Positions 8,477-16,482 are shown, counted from the stretch's first letter. The stretch: DNA of 64,000 bases from Dehalococcoidia bacterium (GCA_035528575.1 DATKYK010000017.1:1-64000); one strand, 5' to 3'. The notes: generated from the sequence alone by a model not told the origin. Numbers and translations: made by a program.

Positions 8477-9610
8477 ATGAGGGAGCCAATAAAAATAATT
8501 CTCGTGGCGATAATAGCAATAGTCATAATTGCTATTATTACAGTCACTGCAATTGGTATAACAGGAGGGTTTTCTAAAGAAGAGCCCCCTACCCCTACAC
8601 CTACGCCTACATCGACAGCCACCCCTGCGCCTACGCCTACATCGACAGCCACCCCTACGCCTACATCGGTAGGCACCCCTACCCCTATGCCTACACCAAC
8701 CCCCGTTGTCGACCCTCAAGTCGGAACGAATGAAGTAGTCTATTTTCCCGACCCCAACCTTGAGACGGTAATAAGGGAGGTGATAAGAAGGCTCACTGGA
8801 GATATTTATAAGTCTGACCTTACCCGGCTTACCCGCCTTGTAGCCTGGGATAGGGGTATTGTTGACCTCACGGGATTGGAGTACTGCACTGGTCTCACTG
8901 CACTCGTACTTTCTGCAAACCAGATAAGCAACATCTCTGCGCTATCAAGCCTCACCAGCCTGATTAGGCTTGACCTTACTGAAAACCAGATAAGCGACAT
9001 CTCTGCGCTGTCAAGCCTCACCAGCGTGACCAGGCTTGACCTCCGTGGAAATCATATAAGCGACATCTCCGCGCTATCAAGCCTCACCCGTCTGAATGAA
9101 GTCTACCTGGGTGGCAACCAGATAAGCGACATCTCTGCGCTATCAAGCATCACCAGCCTGAATAAGCTCTTCCTGAATAACAACCAGATAAGCGATGTCT
9201 CACCACTCGTGGCGAACGCAGGACTTTCAGGGGGTGATTATTTAACCCTCTGTATCAATCCATTAAGTACAGATTCCGTCATTACATATGTACCTGAACT
9301 TCAGGGGAGAGGTGTGTACGTGGTATGCCCTGTTGCCACAGATATCGACGAGGTAGAATTCTGCTTCATCGCCACCGCAGCGTATGGCACATCGAGCGCT
9401 GAGGAAATCGATGTGTTGAGGGCGTTCAGGGATGGGGTACTGCTGGAAAGCACAGTGGGCTCTCAGCTCGTGGAGTGGTACTACCAGACCAGCCCTCCGG
9501 TAGCGGACTTCATATCGGAAAACAGCCTCTTGAGGACCATTATGAGGGAGCTGGTGATCGACCCTATGGTGAGTATTGCCACGTTCACACAGGGTATTTG
9601 GGGGAAATAA
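8477..9610 (+). CDS. CFI-box protein 5, N-terminal membrane anchor, Pro-Thr linker, leucine-rich repeats
   Basis: 377 residues from the ATG at 8477 (GGGGGG eight bases upstream); a GTG at 8453 is in frame but less likely. Unlike its neighbours it starts with an uncleaved-looking hydrophobic segment (IKIILVAIIAIVIIAIITVTAI) with no clear signal-peptidase site, then a Pro-Thr/Ser linker of about 45 residues. Next comes the PDPNLE cap and about five leucine-rich repeats close to those of gene 4, and the CFI domain from Cys296. The linker is therefore N-terminal to the repeats here, but C-terminal to the variable domain in proteins 1 and 3. Genes 4 and 5 probably arose by tandem duplication. Confidence 0.85.
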   Translation: MREPIKIILVAIIAIVIIAIITVTAIGITGGFSKEEPPTPTPTPTSTATPAPTPTSTATPTPTSVGTPTPMPTPTPVVDPQVGTNEVVYFPDPNLETVIREVIRRLTGDIYKSDLTRLTRLVAWDRGIVDLTGLEYCTGLTALVLSANQISNISALSSLTSLIRLDLTENQISDISALSSLTSVTRLDLRGNHISDISALSSLTRLNEVYLGGNQISDISALSSITSLNKLFLNNNQISDVSPLVANAGLSGGDYLTLCINPLSTDSVITYVPELQGRGVYVVCPVATDIDEVEFCFIATAAYGTSSAEEIDVLRAFRDGVLLESTVGSQLVEWYYQTSPPVADFISENSLLRTIMRELVIDPMVSIATFTQGIWGK

Positions 9611-9735
9611 CCGGGGGGACACCATAGCTTGTTCTAAGGTGACCCCAAGCGAGACCGGGGGAGGTACATTATGCACACTGGGGGTGGAGAACCCTGGCTG
9701 CGAAGTATTTTTACCGGGTTCGAGAGAGACCCGAC
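9611..9735 (+). repeat. Intergenic module A, copy 3
   Basis: GACCCC...GGGG hairpin, then GGTGGAGAACCCTGG, a T-run, and ACCGGGTTC, which can pair with GAACCC. It follows CFI gene 5 and directly abuts module B copy 2, so the two modules are separable units that share their 3' design. Confidence 0.6.
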
Positions 9736-9747
9736 GAGTACAGCAGC

Positions 9748-9776
9748 TTGACAAAACGCCTTTATTGTGATAGATT
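9748..9776 (+). promoter_or_regulatory. Sigma70-type promoter of module B copy 2
   Basis: TTGACA (9748-9753), 17-base spacer, TAGATT (9771-9776), as in the other two copies. Confidence 0.65.
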
Positions 9777-9782
9777 ATACAT

Positions 9783-9963
9783 ACGGCCGCCGAGCCAGCA
9801 CCGGACGGCGGATGGAAATAGCGACAGTCATATAACGGGAAGACGAGGATTCACACCGGCAACAGAATACAGGCATAGGAGGTGTGGTCATATCGTCTGC
9901 CCCCAGAGAAGGACCTTCGCTCGGGGTGGAGAACCCTGGCTGCGGAGGTTTTTTTATTAGGCT
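9783..9963 (+). ncRNA. Candidate structured leader RNA, module B copy 2
   Basis: Same layout as copy 1: a short GC-rich hairpin after the start, the long-range AGACGA / TCGTCT plus CACACC / GGTGTG stem, the CCCC...GGGG hairpin, then GGTGGAGAACCCTGG and a T-run. It lies upstream of leader L and CFI gene 6. Confidence 0.5.
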
Positions 9964-9989
9964 CCGCAAAGATTTCTTTTTGTTATTTT

Positions 9990-10136
9990 CCCGACATCGT
10001 ATAGAAAAGCCGTTATTGCTGCTTCAGCCTCAGGAACTGGAGAGAGGGGTGGAGGAATAAAAACAAAGACGATTCAGATGGTTTAAGCTAATTAAGCTGG
10101 CTTCATATATATTTCAAAGTAGAAGGGGGTGAAAAA
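9990..10136 (+). promoter_or_regulatory. Leader L before CFI gene 6
   Basis: Copy of the conserved leader: catcgtatagaaaagccgtta, cttcagcctcag, aataaaaacaaagacgattc, gtttaagctaattaagctgg, then AGAAGGGGG and the GTG start. Confidence 0.5.
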
Positions 10137-11555
10137 GTGAAAGCAAAGATAGTATATATGGCACTGGCACTCGTGCTGGTTTTCTCACTGGCAGCGGTGG
10201 TGGTTCCAGAAAGCCCGGCGATGGCGGCAGACACCTGGTATGTTGACGGTGCACAAGGAACTGACGATGGCACCCATGGTACAGGTCCTGGTACCGATGC
10301 TTTTAAAACTATCCAGTATTCCATAAACGATGGCAGAGTTGGCAACGGTGACACCATCATCGTTGCAGCGGGGACTTACAGCCCTTCAACTAACGGGGAA
10401 GCAGTCCCAATAGTCATCAGCAAATCGGTAACTCTGAAAGGTACTCAAGCTGATGTGGATCCCAGGCCCAGCAGCGGCGGTAGGAGCGGTGCCGAATCAG
10501 TAATTGACGCAGAAGAAACCAGCAATGCCGTCGTGCAGATTTCGGCTGCTGACGTTGAAATAAATGGCTTCACCATAACCGGTGGAATCGGTGATATGGT
10601 GGAAGAGGTCGGTTCCGCCGATAGGCTTCTCTTCAGGTATAACATTCTCTACGACGATCTTGCGACATGCCCAGGAGACGAAGCAATTCAAATTAATTAC
10701 TCCGACGGCGTGGTGATAGAATACAATTACGCGTACAACATCTGCGAAGACGCATTCAATATATCATATTCGACTAACGGCGTAATTAGGTGTAACGAAG
10801 CGCGCGGTATCAACACGATACACGGGGCCATCTATTGCTATGATGTAGCAGGAGTGGAGATCATTGGAAACATTTTATACAACGTCATCAACGGTGATGG
10901 GATAAAACTGGGGGATTCAGGTGAGCCTGTCACGGGCATAGTAGAGTGCAATAAAGTGCATGACACCGCACTAAATGGCATAAAGATTGAGGGTAATACC
11001 AGCAGCCTTGCTATTGAAAAGAATACCATCTACAACGCTGACGGAGATGGTATACAGATTAAAGATGATGTCAATGCATCAGATATAACAATACATAATA
11101 ATAACATATATGACAACACAGGCAATGGCTTAACTAACAACGATTTTCTCCACCAGGTGAATGCCGAGAACAACTGGTGGGGCTGCGACACCGGGCCAGG
11201 TACCTCTGGCTGCGATTCGGTGATGGGCGATGTGGACTACGAACCTTACCTAAGTGAGCGAACAGAAGAGTGTAAGGTGTGTGGAGAGGGAGGAAATGGA
11301 GGAGGCTGCTTCATCGCCACCGCAGCCTACGGCACAGAGGCCGCTGCGGAGATCAATGTGTTGAGGTCGTTCAGGGATGAGGTGCTGCTGGAAAATAGCC
11401 TTGGCTATCAACTGGTAGAGTTGTACTACCAGACCAGCCCTCCGGTGGCAGACTTCATATCGGAAAACAGCCTCCTGAGGACCATTGTGAGGGAGCTGGT
11501 GATCGACCCCATGGTGAGTGTTGCCACATTCACACAGGGTATCTGGGGGGATTAA
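10137..11555 (+). CDS. Secreted CFI-box protein 6, right-handed parallel beta-helix
   Basis: 472 residues. The GTG start follows AGAAGGGGG. Signal peptide at residues 1-31 (KAKIVYMALALVL core, ending near AMAAD). Residues 35-370 show the short beta-strand repeats of pectate-lyase-like parallel beta-helix proteins (TWYVDGAQGTDDGTHGTG at the start, then FKTIQYSIND, and later many NNIYDNTGNG/GIKIEGN steps). Such folds bind or cleave polysaccharides, but no lyase catalytic set can be assigned by eye. The CFI domain starts at Cys391 after a GGNGGG hinge. No Pro-Thr linker is present. Confidence 0.87.
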   Translation: MKAKIVYMALALVLVFSLAAVVVPESPAMAADTWYVDGAQGTDDGTHGTGPGTDAFKTIQYSINDGRVGNGDTIIVAAGTYSPSTNGEAVPIVISKSVTLKGTQADVDPRPSSGGRSGAESVIDAEETSNAVVQISAADVEINGFTITGGIGDMVEEVGSADRLLFRYNILYDDLATCPGDEAIQINYSDGVVIEYNYAYNICEDAFNISYSTNGVIRCNEARGINTIHGAIYCYDVAGVEIIGNILYNVINGDGIKLGDSGEPVTGIVECNKVHDTALNGIKIEGNTSSLAIEKNTIYNADGDGIQIKDDVNASDITIHNNNIYDNTGNGLTNNDFLHQVNAENNWWGCDTGPGTSGCDSVMGDVDYEPYLSERTEECKVCGEGGNGGGCFIATAAYGTEAAAEINVLRSFRDEVLLENSLGYQLVELYYQTSPPVADFISENSLLRTIVRELVIDPMVSVATFTQGIWGD

Positions 11556-11633
11556 GCTTGGGGCAGAGTAGCTTGAGGAAGCGAGATTGATCGGGTCTAG
11601 GGTTGGGTAAAGCAAGCGGCAAAGGGGGTATAA

Positions 11634-12620
11634 ATGAAAGCCAAGATACTCTATTCGGCAATAGGGCTGGTTATGATTCTGGCCCTGGCGGCGGTGGTAG
11701 TGCCGGCAGGCCCCGCGTTGGCGAATGACATTGCGTCATCAACACTGCATTTTGAGGGGGCTTTAACGGAGGCTGGTGGAGTATACACCGGCACGATTGC
11801 CATGACCGAGGGCACCTACTATATGACTGGTGGGCCTGGATGTGTTGATGGACAAACACCAGACGGCGGTCCGTGCAACGGCGGCTTTGACATTTATGCG
11901 GAAGAGGGTGGCACCGGTTATCTCCATGATTCTACCCACGACCCGGGGGAGACCACAATTATAGGTTCCGATCATGACTTCTATCACTCTGGTGGGGGAT
12001 GGGGAGCTTATTACGATCCCGATTGCGTTGACTGGTACAACTATGAGTTGACACTTACAACTGACCATTGGTATTTGCGTTACAATGGCGGAGTTCTGGG
12101 CAGTGGGGTAGCAACACCAATGTCTGGTTCGATGAGCTGGTCTGCCATGTATGCCTCGGAAGATGACATCGGTGTTCCGTCCCCTGATCCTGCATATCCC
12201 GGTGAAGCTGCTCTCCATGGTGGTGGTTCCCAAGCTTGGGATATTGACTGGACTTGGGGTACTGAGGCGGTTCCTCTAGAGTTTCGTGGATTCGATGTTG
12301 AAGTAACAGATCTGGGAGAAGGGGACTATAGTGTTACTATGACGCCGGCAGAGGAAGGGGGAGAAGGAGGCTGCTTCATCGCCACCGCAGCCTACGGCAC
12401 AGAGGCCGCTGCGGAAATCAATGTGTTGAGGGCGTTCAGGGATGAGGTGCTGCTGGAGAGCACTCTGGGCTCTCAACTTGTGGAGTGGTACTACCAGACC
12501 AGCCCTCCGGTAGCGGATTTCATATCGGAAAACAGCCTCTTGAGGACCATTGTGAGGGAGCTGGTGATCGACCCCATTGTGAGTGTTGCCACATTCACAC
12601 AGGGTATTTGGGGGAAATAG
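11634..12620 (+). CDS. Secreted CFI-box protein 7, unknown middle domain
   Basis: 328 residues. The ATG start follows AAAGGGGG. Signal peptide at residues 1-31 (KAKILYSAIGLVMILALAAVVVP). Residues 32-235 form an aromatic- and Gly-rich beta domain with several Asp/His clusters (STHDPGETTIIGSDHDFYHS) and four or so Cys in the first half, possibly forming disulfides or a metal site; I do not recognise the family. The CFI domain starts at Cys247 after EEGGEGG. The spacer from gene 6 is only 78 bases and lacks modules A and B, so genes 6 and 7 are probably one transcript. Confidence 0.85.
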   Translation: MKAKILYSAIGLVMILALAAVVVPAGPALANDIASSTLHFEGALTEAGGVYTGTIAMTEGTYYMTGGPGCVDGQTPDGGPCNGGFDIYAEEGGTGYLHDSTHDPGETTIIGSDHDFYHSGGGWGAYYDPDCVDWYNYELTLTTDHWYLRYNGGVLGSGVATPMSGSMSWSAMYASEDDIGVPSPDPAYPGEAALHGGGSQAWDIDWTWGTEAVPLEFRGFDVEVTDLGEGDYSVTMTPAEEGGEGGCFIATAAYGTEAAAEINVLRAFRDEVLLESTLGSQLVEWYYQTSPPVADFISENSLLRTIVRELVIDPIVSVATFTQGIWGK

Positions 12621-13120
12621 CTGAAGGGACACCATAGCTTGTACTAAGATGACCCCAAGCGAGACCGGGGGAGGTACATTATGTACACTAGGGGTGGAGA
12701 ACCCTGGCGGCGAAGTATTTTTACCGGGTTCGAGAAAGTCTCGACGAGCCCTTAATCAGTGAGTCCAGATTCAAAATGCCTTACCATAGGTGAGAATCCA
12801 AAAGAATCAGCTTAGCTTTGCGTTCGACTCTTTATTCACGGATTAAGGGGTCATCATCCGGCTTGACCGGATGATCCAGGTAAATGGATGAAGACTACTA
12901 GGTTTACGTCCTGGCAAGCCAGATGAATGGGACTCCATATGTTGGGGTTACCTCAAATCTGATTAGAAGGATACGGGAATACAAGAACAAGGCGATTGCT
13001 GGAGGGATTTGTATACTGAGTTAGTTTCTGGATTGCCCGATCAAGTCGGGCAATGACAGGTTAGGTGAAAGTCGGGCAATCTTCTCTTTCGATCCACTGA
13101 TTAAGGACGGGCACAGCAGC
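12621..13120 (+). repeat. Duplicated block, copy 2 (module A copy 4 plus GIY-YIG remnant)
   Basis: It matches 4544-5054 almost throughout: module A (GACCCC...GGGG, GGTGGAGAACCCTGG, T-run), the spacer beginning cgagccnttaatcagtga, the GIY-YIG remnant, and the inverted gcccgatcaagtcgggc repeat. It lacks the extra 26-base partial duplication of copy 1. Its right end leads into module B copy 3, whereas copy 1 leads into the AT-rich island. Confidence 0.75.
12884..13024 (+). pseudogene. GIY-YIG endonuclease remnant, second copy with early stop
   Basis: Same frame and length as 4799-4939, but the sixth codon is TAG (12899-12901), where copy 1 has TAT. Later substitutions change the helix (EHKKK to EYKNK). 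Since the copies otherwise align closely, the frame was probably already decaying when the block was duplicated. Confidence 0.6.
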
Positions 13121-13149
13121 TTGACAAAAAGCCTTTCTTGTGATAGATT
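13121..13149 (+). promoter_or_regulatory. Sigma70-type promoter of module B copy 3
   Basis: TTGACA (13121-13126), 17-base spacer, TAGATT (13144-13149). Confidence 0.65.
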
Positions 13150-13155
13150 ATACAT

Positions 13156-13337
13156 ACGACCGTCGAGCCAGCACCGGACGGCGGATGAAGATAGCGATAG
13201 TCATATAACGGGAAGACGGGGATTCACACCGACAATAGAATACAGGCATAGGAGGTGTGGTCATATCGTCTGCCCCCAGAGAAGGACCTTCGCTCGGGGT
13301 GGAGAGCCCTGGCTGCGGAGGTTTTTTATTAGGCTCC
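13156..13337 (+). ncRNA. Candidate structured leader RNA, module B copy 3
   Basis: The first hairpin CCGTC / GACGG pairs fully here. The AGACGG and CACACC arms oppose GGTGTG and TCGTCT; the last A-to-G change keeps pairing as G-U. The CCCC...GGGG hairpin and T-run follow. It lies upstream of leader L and CFI gene 8. Confidence 0.5.
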
Positions 13338-13361
13338 ACGAAGACCCCTTATGTTATTTAC

Positions 13362-13490
13362 CCGGCATCGTATAGAAAAGCCGTTAATGCTGCTTCAGCC
13401 TCAAGAGCTTAAAGGGGGGTAGAGGAATAAAAACCAAGACGATTCAGCTGGTTTAAGCTAATTAAGCTGGCTTGGTATAGGTTGCAAAAT
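13362..13490 (+). promoter_or_regulatory. Leader L before CFI gene 8 (3' end diverged)
   Basis: It matches the gene 6 leader from catcgtatagaaaagccgtta to ttaagctggctt, then diverges before the ribosome site. Gene 8 also has a different signal peptide, so the break in similarity marks a recombination point between the shared leader and this gene. The remaining 13491-13598 holds nothing I recognise. Confidence 0.45.
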
Positions 13491-13598
13491 TGCATTTAGG
13501 TGTTCGTTGCTCGGGTCGATGTTTGGCAGCCTGGCCCGTTGGAACAGGGCACAGAATAATTTAGAAATGAAACAAGAAGGGGTATTGGAGGGAATGAT

Positions 13599-14897
13599 AT
13601 GAAGAGAATACTATATGGTGCGCTGATTTGTGCCCTGATTGTGGGCGTCTCGATCCCCTTGTGGCCAGCCAGCGTTAGCGCGGCTGGCACTGCTATATAC
13701 GTCGATGACGATTTTAACGACGACCCGGAACGTCACATGTGGGACACGATTCAAGAGGGAATAGACGACGCCACTGATGGCGCCGGCGATACTGTGTATG
13801 TGTACGCCGGGACATATAATGAAAACGTTGTTGCAGACAAGAGCAACTTGACTATACACGGCGAGTCTTCCTCTCTGGTGACCGTTGACGGAAATGGAGG
13901 GGACCATACCATCAAGATGACAGCGGATGACGTCACGGTGAGGCAGCTCAAAGTCACAGGCGCAACTGGCACAGGCTTCGCCGGCGTCTACTGGGGGAAC
14001 GTCCAGAACGGCTATCTCGATCATTGCGATATCACCGGCAACTACTTTGGGGTCTTGCTGAATTCTATTTATAACCAAACCATTCAGTGTAACGACATCC
14101 ATAACAACTCCAACAACGGGATACAGGTGAGCGATTCCACATTAAAAGACCTCACCATGAACGATATTTACAACAACCGTGATGGCATATCCCTGATCAA
14201 CTCCTCAAAAATCACCATTTGGTACAACAAATCGTATAGCAACAGCAGGTACGGCATCTATGTAGACTCGTTGTCCTATGAAAACGACATCTACCTCAAT
14301 GACTTCTTCGATAACACCGCTGGCAATGGATATTCAGATAGGTTTGCAGATGATAATAACTGGGAGACACCCAACAAGTCTCAGTGGTTCTGGTACTGCT
14401 ACGGCGGAGACCCTTACTCGAGCTTTAGGGGCAACTATTGGGGGGACTACGGCGGAGTCGATGTTTCCCCTCTCGATGGGATTGGAGATACCTCTCACCC
14501 TCTGGGCAGTGAGGCAGATAGCTATCCGCTTATTAGCAGTTACACAAACTACCCAATGACCTACCCACTGGAGACCTGCCCAGGGTCGCCGGTGCCAGAA
14601 TGCACAGCAGAGGTAGCGCCACCGTCGCCACCTGCACCGCCTGGCGGCTGCTTCATCGCCACTGCTGCCTACGGCACAGCGAGCGCTGCGGAGATCGATG
14701 TGTTACGGGCGTTCAGGGATGAGGTGCTGCTGGAAAGCACAGTGGGCTCTCAACTGGTGGAGTGGTACTACCAGACCAGCCCTCCGGTAGCCGATTTCAT
14801 ATCAGAGAATTATGTGTTAAGGACTCTGGTGAGGGAGTTCGTGGTTGACCCGATTGCTTCGTTAGTCGAAGTAACGGGGTCTCTCTGGCGAGATTAA
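13599..14897 (+). CDS. Secreted CFI-box protein 8, NosD-like parallel beta-helix
   Basis: 432 residues. The ATG start follows TTGGAGGG. Signal peptide at residues 1-29 (ILYGALICALIVGVSIPLWPASVSA), unlike those of the KAKI group. Residues 33-320 show NosD-type parallel beta-helix repeats: IYVDDDFNDD, WDTIQEGIDDA, DTVYVYAGTYNENV, then many short N-D-I-Y-N-N-x-G-I steps. A Pro-rich hinge (PPSPPAPPGG) precedes the CFI domain at Cys351. The tail ends in LVEVTGSLWRD like protein 4. NosD-type helices are common in carbohydrate-binding surface proteins; no catalytic site can be assigned. Confidence 0.87.
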   Translation: MKRILYGALICALIVGVSIPLWPASVSAAGTAIYVDDDFNDDPERHMWDTIQEGIDDATDGAGDTVYVYAGTYNENVVADKSNLTIHGESSSLVTVDGNGGDHTIKMTADDVTVRQLKVTGATGTGFAGVYWGNVQNGYLDHCDITGNYFGVLLNSIYNQTIQCNDIHNNSNNGIQVSDSTLKDLTMNDIYNNRDGISLINSSKITIWYNKSYSNSRYGIYVDSLSYENDIYLNDFFDNTAGNGYSDRFADDNNWETPNKSQWFWYCYGGDPYSSFRGNYWGDYGGVDVSPLDGIGDTSHPLGSEADSYPLISSYTNYPMTYPLETCPGSPVPECTAEVAPPSPPAPPGGCFIATAAYGTASAAEIDVLRAFRDEVLLESTVGSQLVEWYYQTSPPVADFISENYVLRTLVREFVVDPIASLVEVTGSLWRD

Positions 14898-14926
14898 GGC
14901 ACAGGCTTTACCCGGCGTGCTTTTTT
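14898..14926 (+). terminator. Probable terminator after CFI gene 8
   Basis: GCAC...GTGC with a short GC-rich interior is followed by six Ts. The stem is short, so it is only a fair candidate, but its position right after the stop codon fits. Confidence 0.4.
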
Positions 14927-15005
14927 AAAATAGCGTCGGCGCTCGCAACGGGGTTTCTGACATCTGCCCTGCAGCAGAAGCATTATAATGTAGAGAATAT
15001 GGGGA

Positions 15006-15110
15006 GTGCGGGACTCAAGCGCTTCCATAATAATGGCGGTAGTGCTCGTTCTAGTAATGAGCACTATCGCCTATTTTGTGGGGGCTCGCCGGCGCAGGCA
15101 GGGGTTTGAG
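15006..15110 (+). other. Possible small membrane peptide
   Basis: From the GTG at 15006 the frame gives one membrane segment (SIIMAVVLVLVMSTIAYFVG) followed by ARRRRQG, the hydrophobic-then-Arg pattern of a C-terminal anchor. The frame stays open into module C sequence, so its true end is unclear and it may be the tail of a lost gene. GGGGAG lies close upstream. Confidence 0.25.
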
Positions 15111-15234
15111 GTTACGTGTTTACCAAGGTTTCCCCACACAAGAATACAGACTTTCCCGACAGACAAATGGCGCAGTTTACTATATAATTTACTAAGTGGG
15201 TTGCCATCCAATTGCCACGCGAGTTATCATTACC

Positions 15235-15396
15235 AGAGACGTTTTCTGTAGATGGCCACAATCATAGACTGGCAAAGCTGAGGATTCACATAAAAAAGAA
15301 TATCGGCTCAGGAAGTGTGGCAACCAACTGTTTTATCTAAAAAATAAACCTTTGAGCCGGGCATAGAAGCCCGTAGCTTAAGGTTTTAAATATTCA
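15235..15396 (+). ncRNA. Candidate structured leader RNA, module C copy 2
   Basis: Partner of 232-392. It keeps gctgaggattcaca, agaatatcggctcaggaagt and the final hairpin. It lies before the small gene at 15476, so both C copies precede a gene, one at each end of the CFI array. Confidence 0.5.
15346..15390 (+). terminator. Hairpin at the end of module C copy 2
   Basis: Stem AAACCTTTGAGC / GCTTAAGGTTT with inner CGGGC/GCCCG. Compared with copy 1, AAGCCT/AGGCTT has become AAACCT/AGGTTT, a paired G-C to A-T change. The T-run is shorter (TTTT), so termination is probably weaker. Confidence 0.5.
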
Positions 15397-15475
15397 GGTT
15401 CCGCGCCACCCCGGTTACCTACATCCTGAACCAGATTTTAAGTGGGGCAAGTAGGCTATTTAAGGAGGTTAGTAA

Positions 15476-15691
15476 ATGAAGGCGACTCAGGATCAAGTAT
15501 TAAGGCAAACAACAAAGATTGTATATACGGCGCAAAGTCGAGAATTGCTGTACTGGTATATACAGACATTCTTTTTCAGTCTCATAACATTGGGGTTCTA
15601 TTTGCCAGTGGCCGCAAACAGGCTCTTGAGACTGCTCAGTCGACGAACGGTTATCTATTGGTATGAAGTGGTGGAATCACAGGAAGAATAG
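15476..15691 (+). CDS. Small membrane protein, DUF898-like pattern
   Basis: 71 residues. The ATG start has a strong AAGGAGG nine bases upstream. It has a polar N-terminus, one hydrophobic segment (FFFSLITLGFYLPVAANRLL), then a basic stretch and an acidic tail. The TLGFYxPxAxxRLLR pattern recalls the membrane segments of the DUF898/YjgN family, but this is only a visual likeness. It is preceded by module C copy 2, so it may belong to the same regulon as the CFI genes. It lacks a CFI box. Confidence 0.55.
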   Translation: MKATQDQVLRQTTKIVYTAQSRELLYWYIQTFFFSLITLGFYLPVAANRLLRLLSRRTVIYWYEVVESQEE

Positions 15692-15734
15692 ACCCGGTTA
15701 ACACTTCGGCGTACCCGATAAGGTATATTATTTA

Positions 15735-15810
15735 TGGAGGCGACGGGCGGATTCGAACCGCCGAATAGGGGTTTTGCAGACCCCCGCCTTAACCACTTGG
15801 CTACGTCGCC
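15735..15810 (-). tRNA. tRNA-Cys(GCA)
   Basis: Acceptor stem GGCGACG / CGTCGCC, anticodon loop with GCA, T-arm GGTTCGAATCC, and an encoded CCA end (15735-15737). Last gene of the minus-strand tRNA cluster. Confidence 0.93.
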
Positions 15811-15822
15811 ATTATCGTTCTA

Positions 15823-15897
<75 letters not shown>

Positions 15898-15900
15898 AAG

Positions 15901-15984
15901 TGCCGAGGAGGAGATTTGAACTCCTACGGGCTTTCGCCCACCACCCCCTCAAGATGGCGTGTCTACCGATTCCACCACCCCGGC
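15901..15984 (-). tRNA. tRNA-Leu(GAG)
   Basis: An 84-base type II tRNA with a long variable arm (TGGGCGAAAGCCC). Anticodon stem CCATC/GGTGG around the loop TTGAGGG. CCA is not encoded. Confidence 0.9.
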
Positions 15985-15987
15985 GTC

Positions 15988-16064
15988 TGGCAGGGGCGGG
16001 AGGACTCGAACCCCCGACCTGCGGTTTTGGAGACCGCTGCTCTAGCCAACTGAGCTACACCCCT
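15988..16064 (-). tRNA. tRNA-Trp(CCA)
   Basis: Acceptor AGGGGTG paired with its 3' partner and a G discriminator. Anticodon stem GCGGT/ACCGC around CTCCAAA gives CCA. The 3' CCA is encoded at 15988-15990. Confidence 0.92.
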
Positions 16065-16287
16065 CTTCCCGCTCTACCTGCGGTCTGTATTACATCCAAA
16101 GCATATTTAACTTGCAGAACCGAGCAACCCTGTTCCAATATACTGGAACTCCCAGTTATTCCTCTCTCAGCGTTTACGCGCTTTTCTGGACTCTACCTGT
16201 CCAGCCTCGCAGGACTATATATTCTCAGTCCCATAGCACTTATTCAGCAGGATAACTTTAGAAACCTCAATAATATTAGCATATTTG

Positions 16288-16363
16288 TGGTACCCCTGGG
16301 GCGACTCGAACGCCCGACACGCGGTTTAGGAAACCGCTGCTCTATCCTCTGAGCTACAGGGGC
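16288..16363 (-). tRNA. tRNA-Arg(CCT)
   Basis: Acceptor GCCCCTG pairs with CAGGGGT (G-U first pair). Anticodon stem GCGGT/ACCGC with loop TTCCTAA gives CCT. CCA is encoded (16288-16290). About 220 bases without any recognisable gene separate it from tRNA-Trp. Confidence 0.92.
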
Positions 16364-16406
16364 TCTCAAAACCCTTGTTGATTACTTCCCCCCACATACC
16401 TGTTCA

Positions 16407-16482
16407 TGGTGGAGATAGGGGGATTCGAACCCCCGACCTCTGCGATGCGAACGCAGCGCTCTCCCAGCTGAGCTATATCCCC
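16407..16482 (-). tRNA. tRNA-Ala(CGC)
   Basis: Acceptor GGGGATA, D-arm AGCTCAGCTGGGAGAGC, anticodon stem CTGCG/CGCAG with loop TTCGCAT, CCA encoded. It is the promoter-proximal gene of the cluster. Confidence 0.93.
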
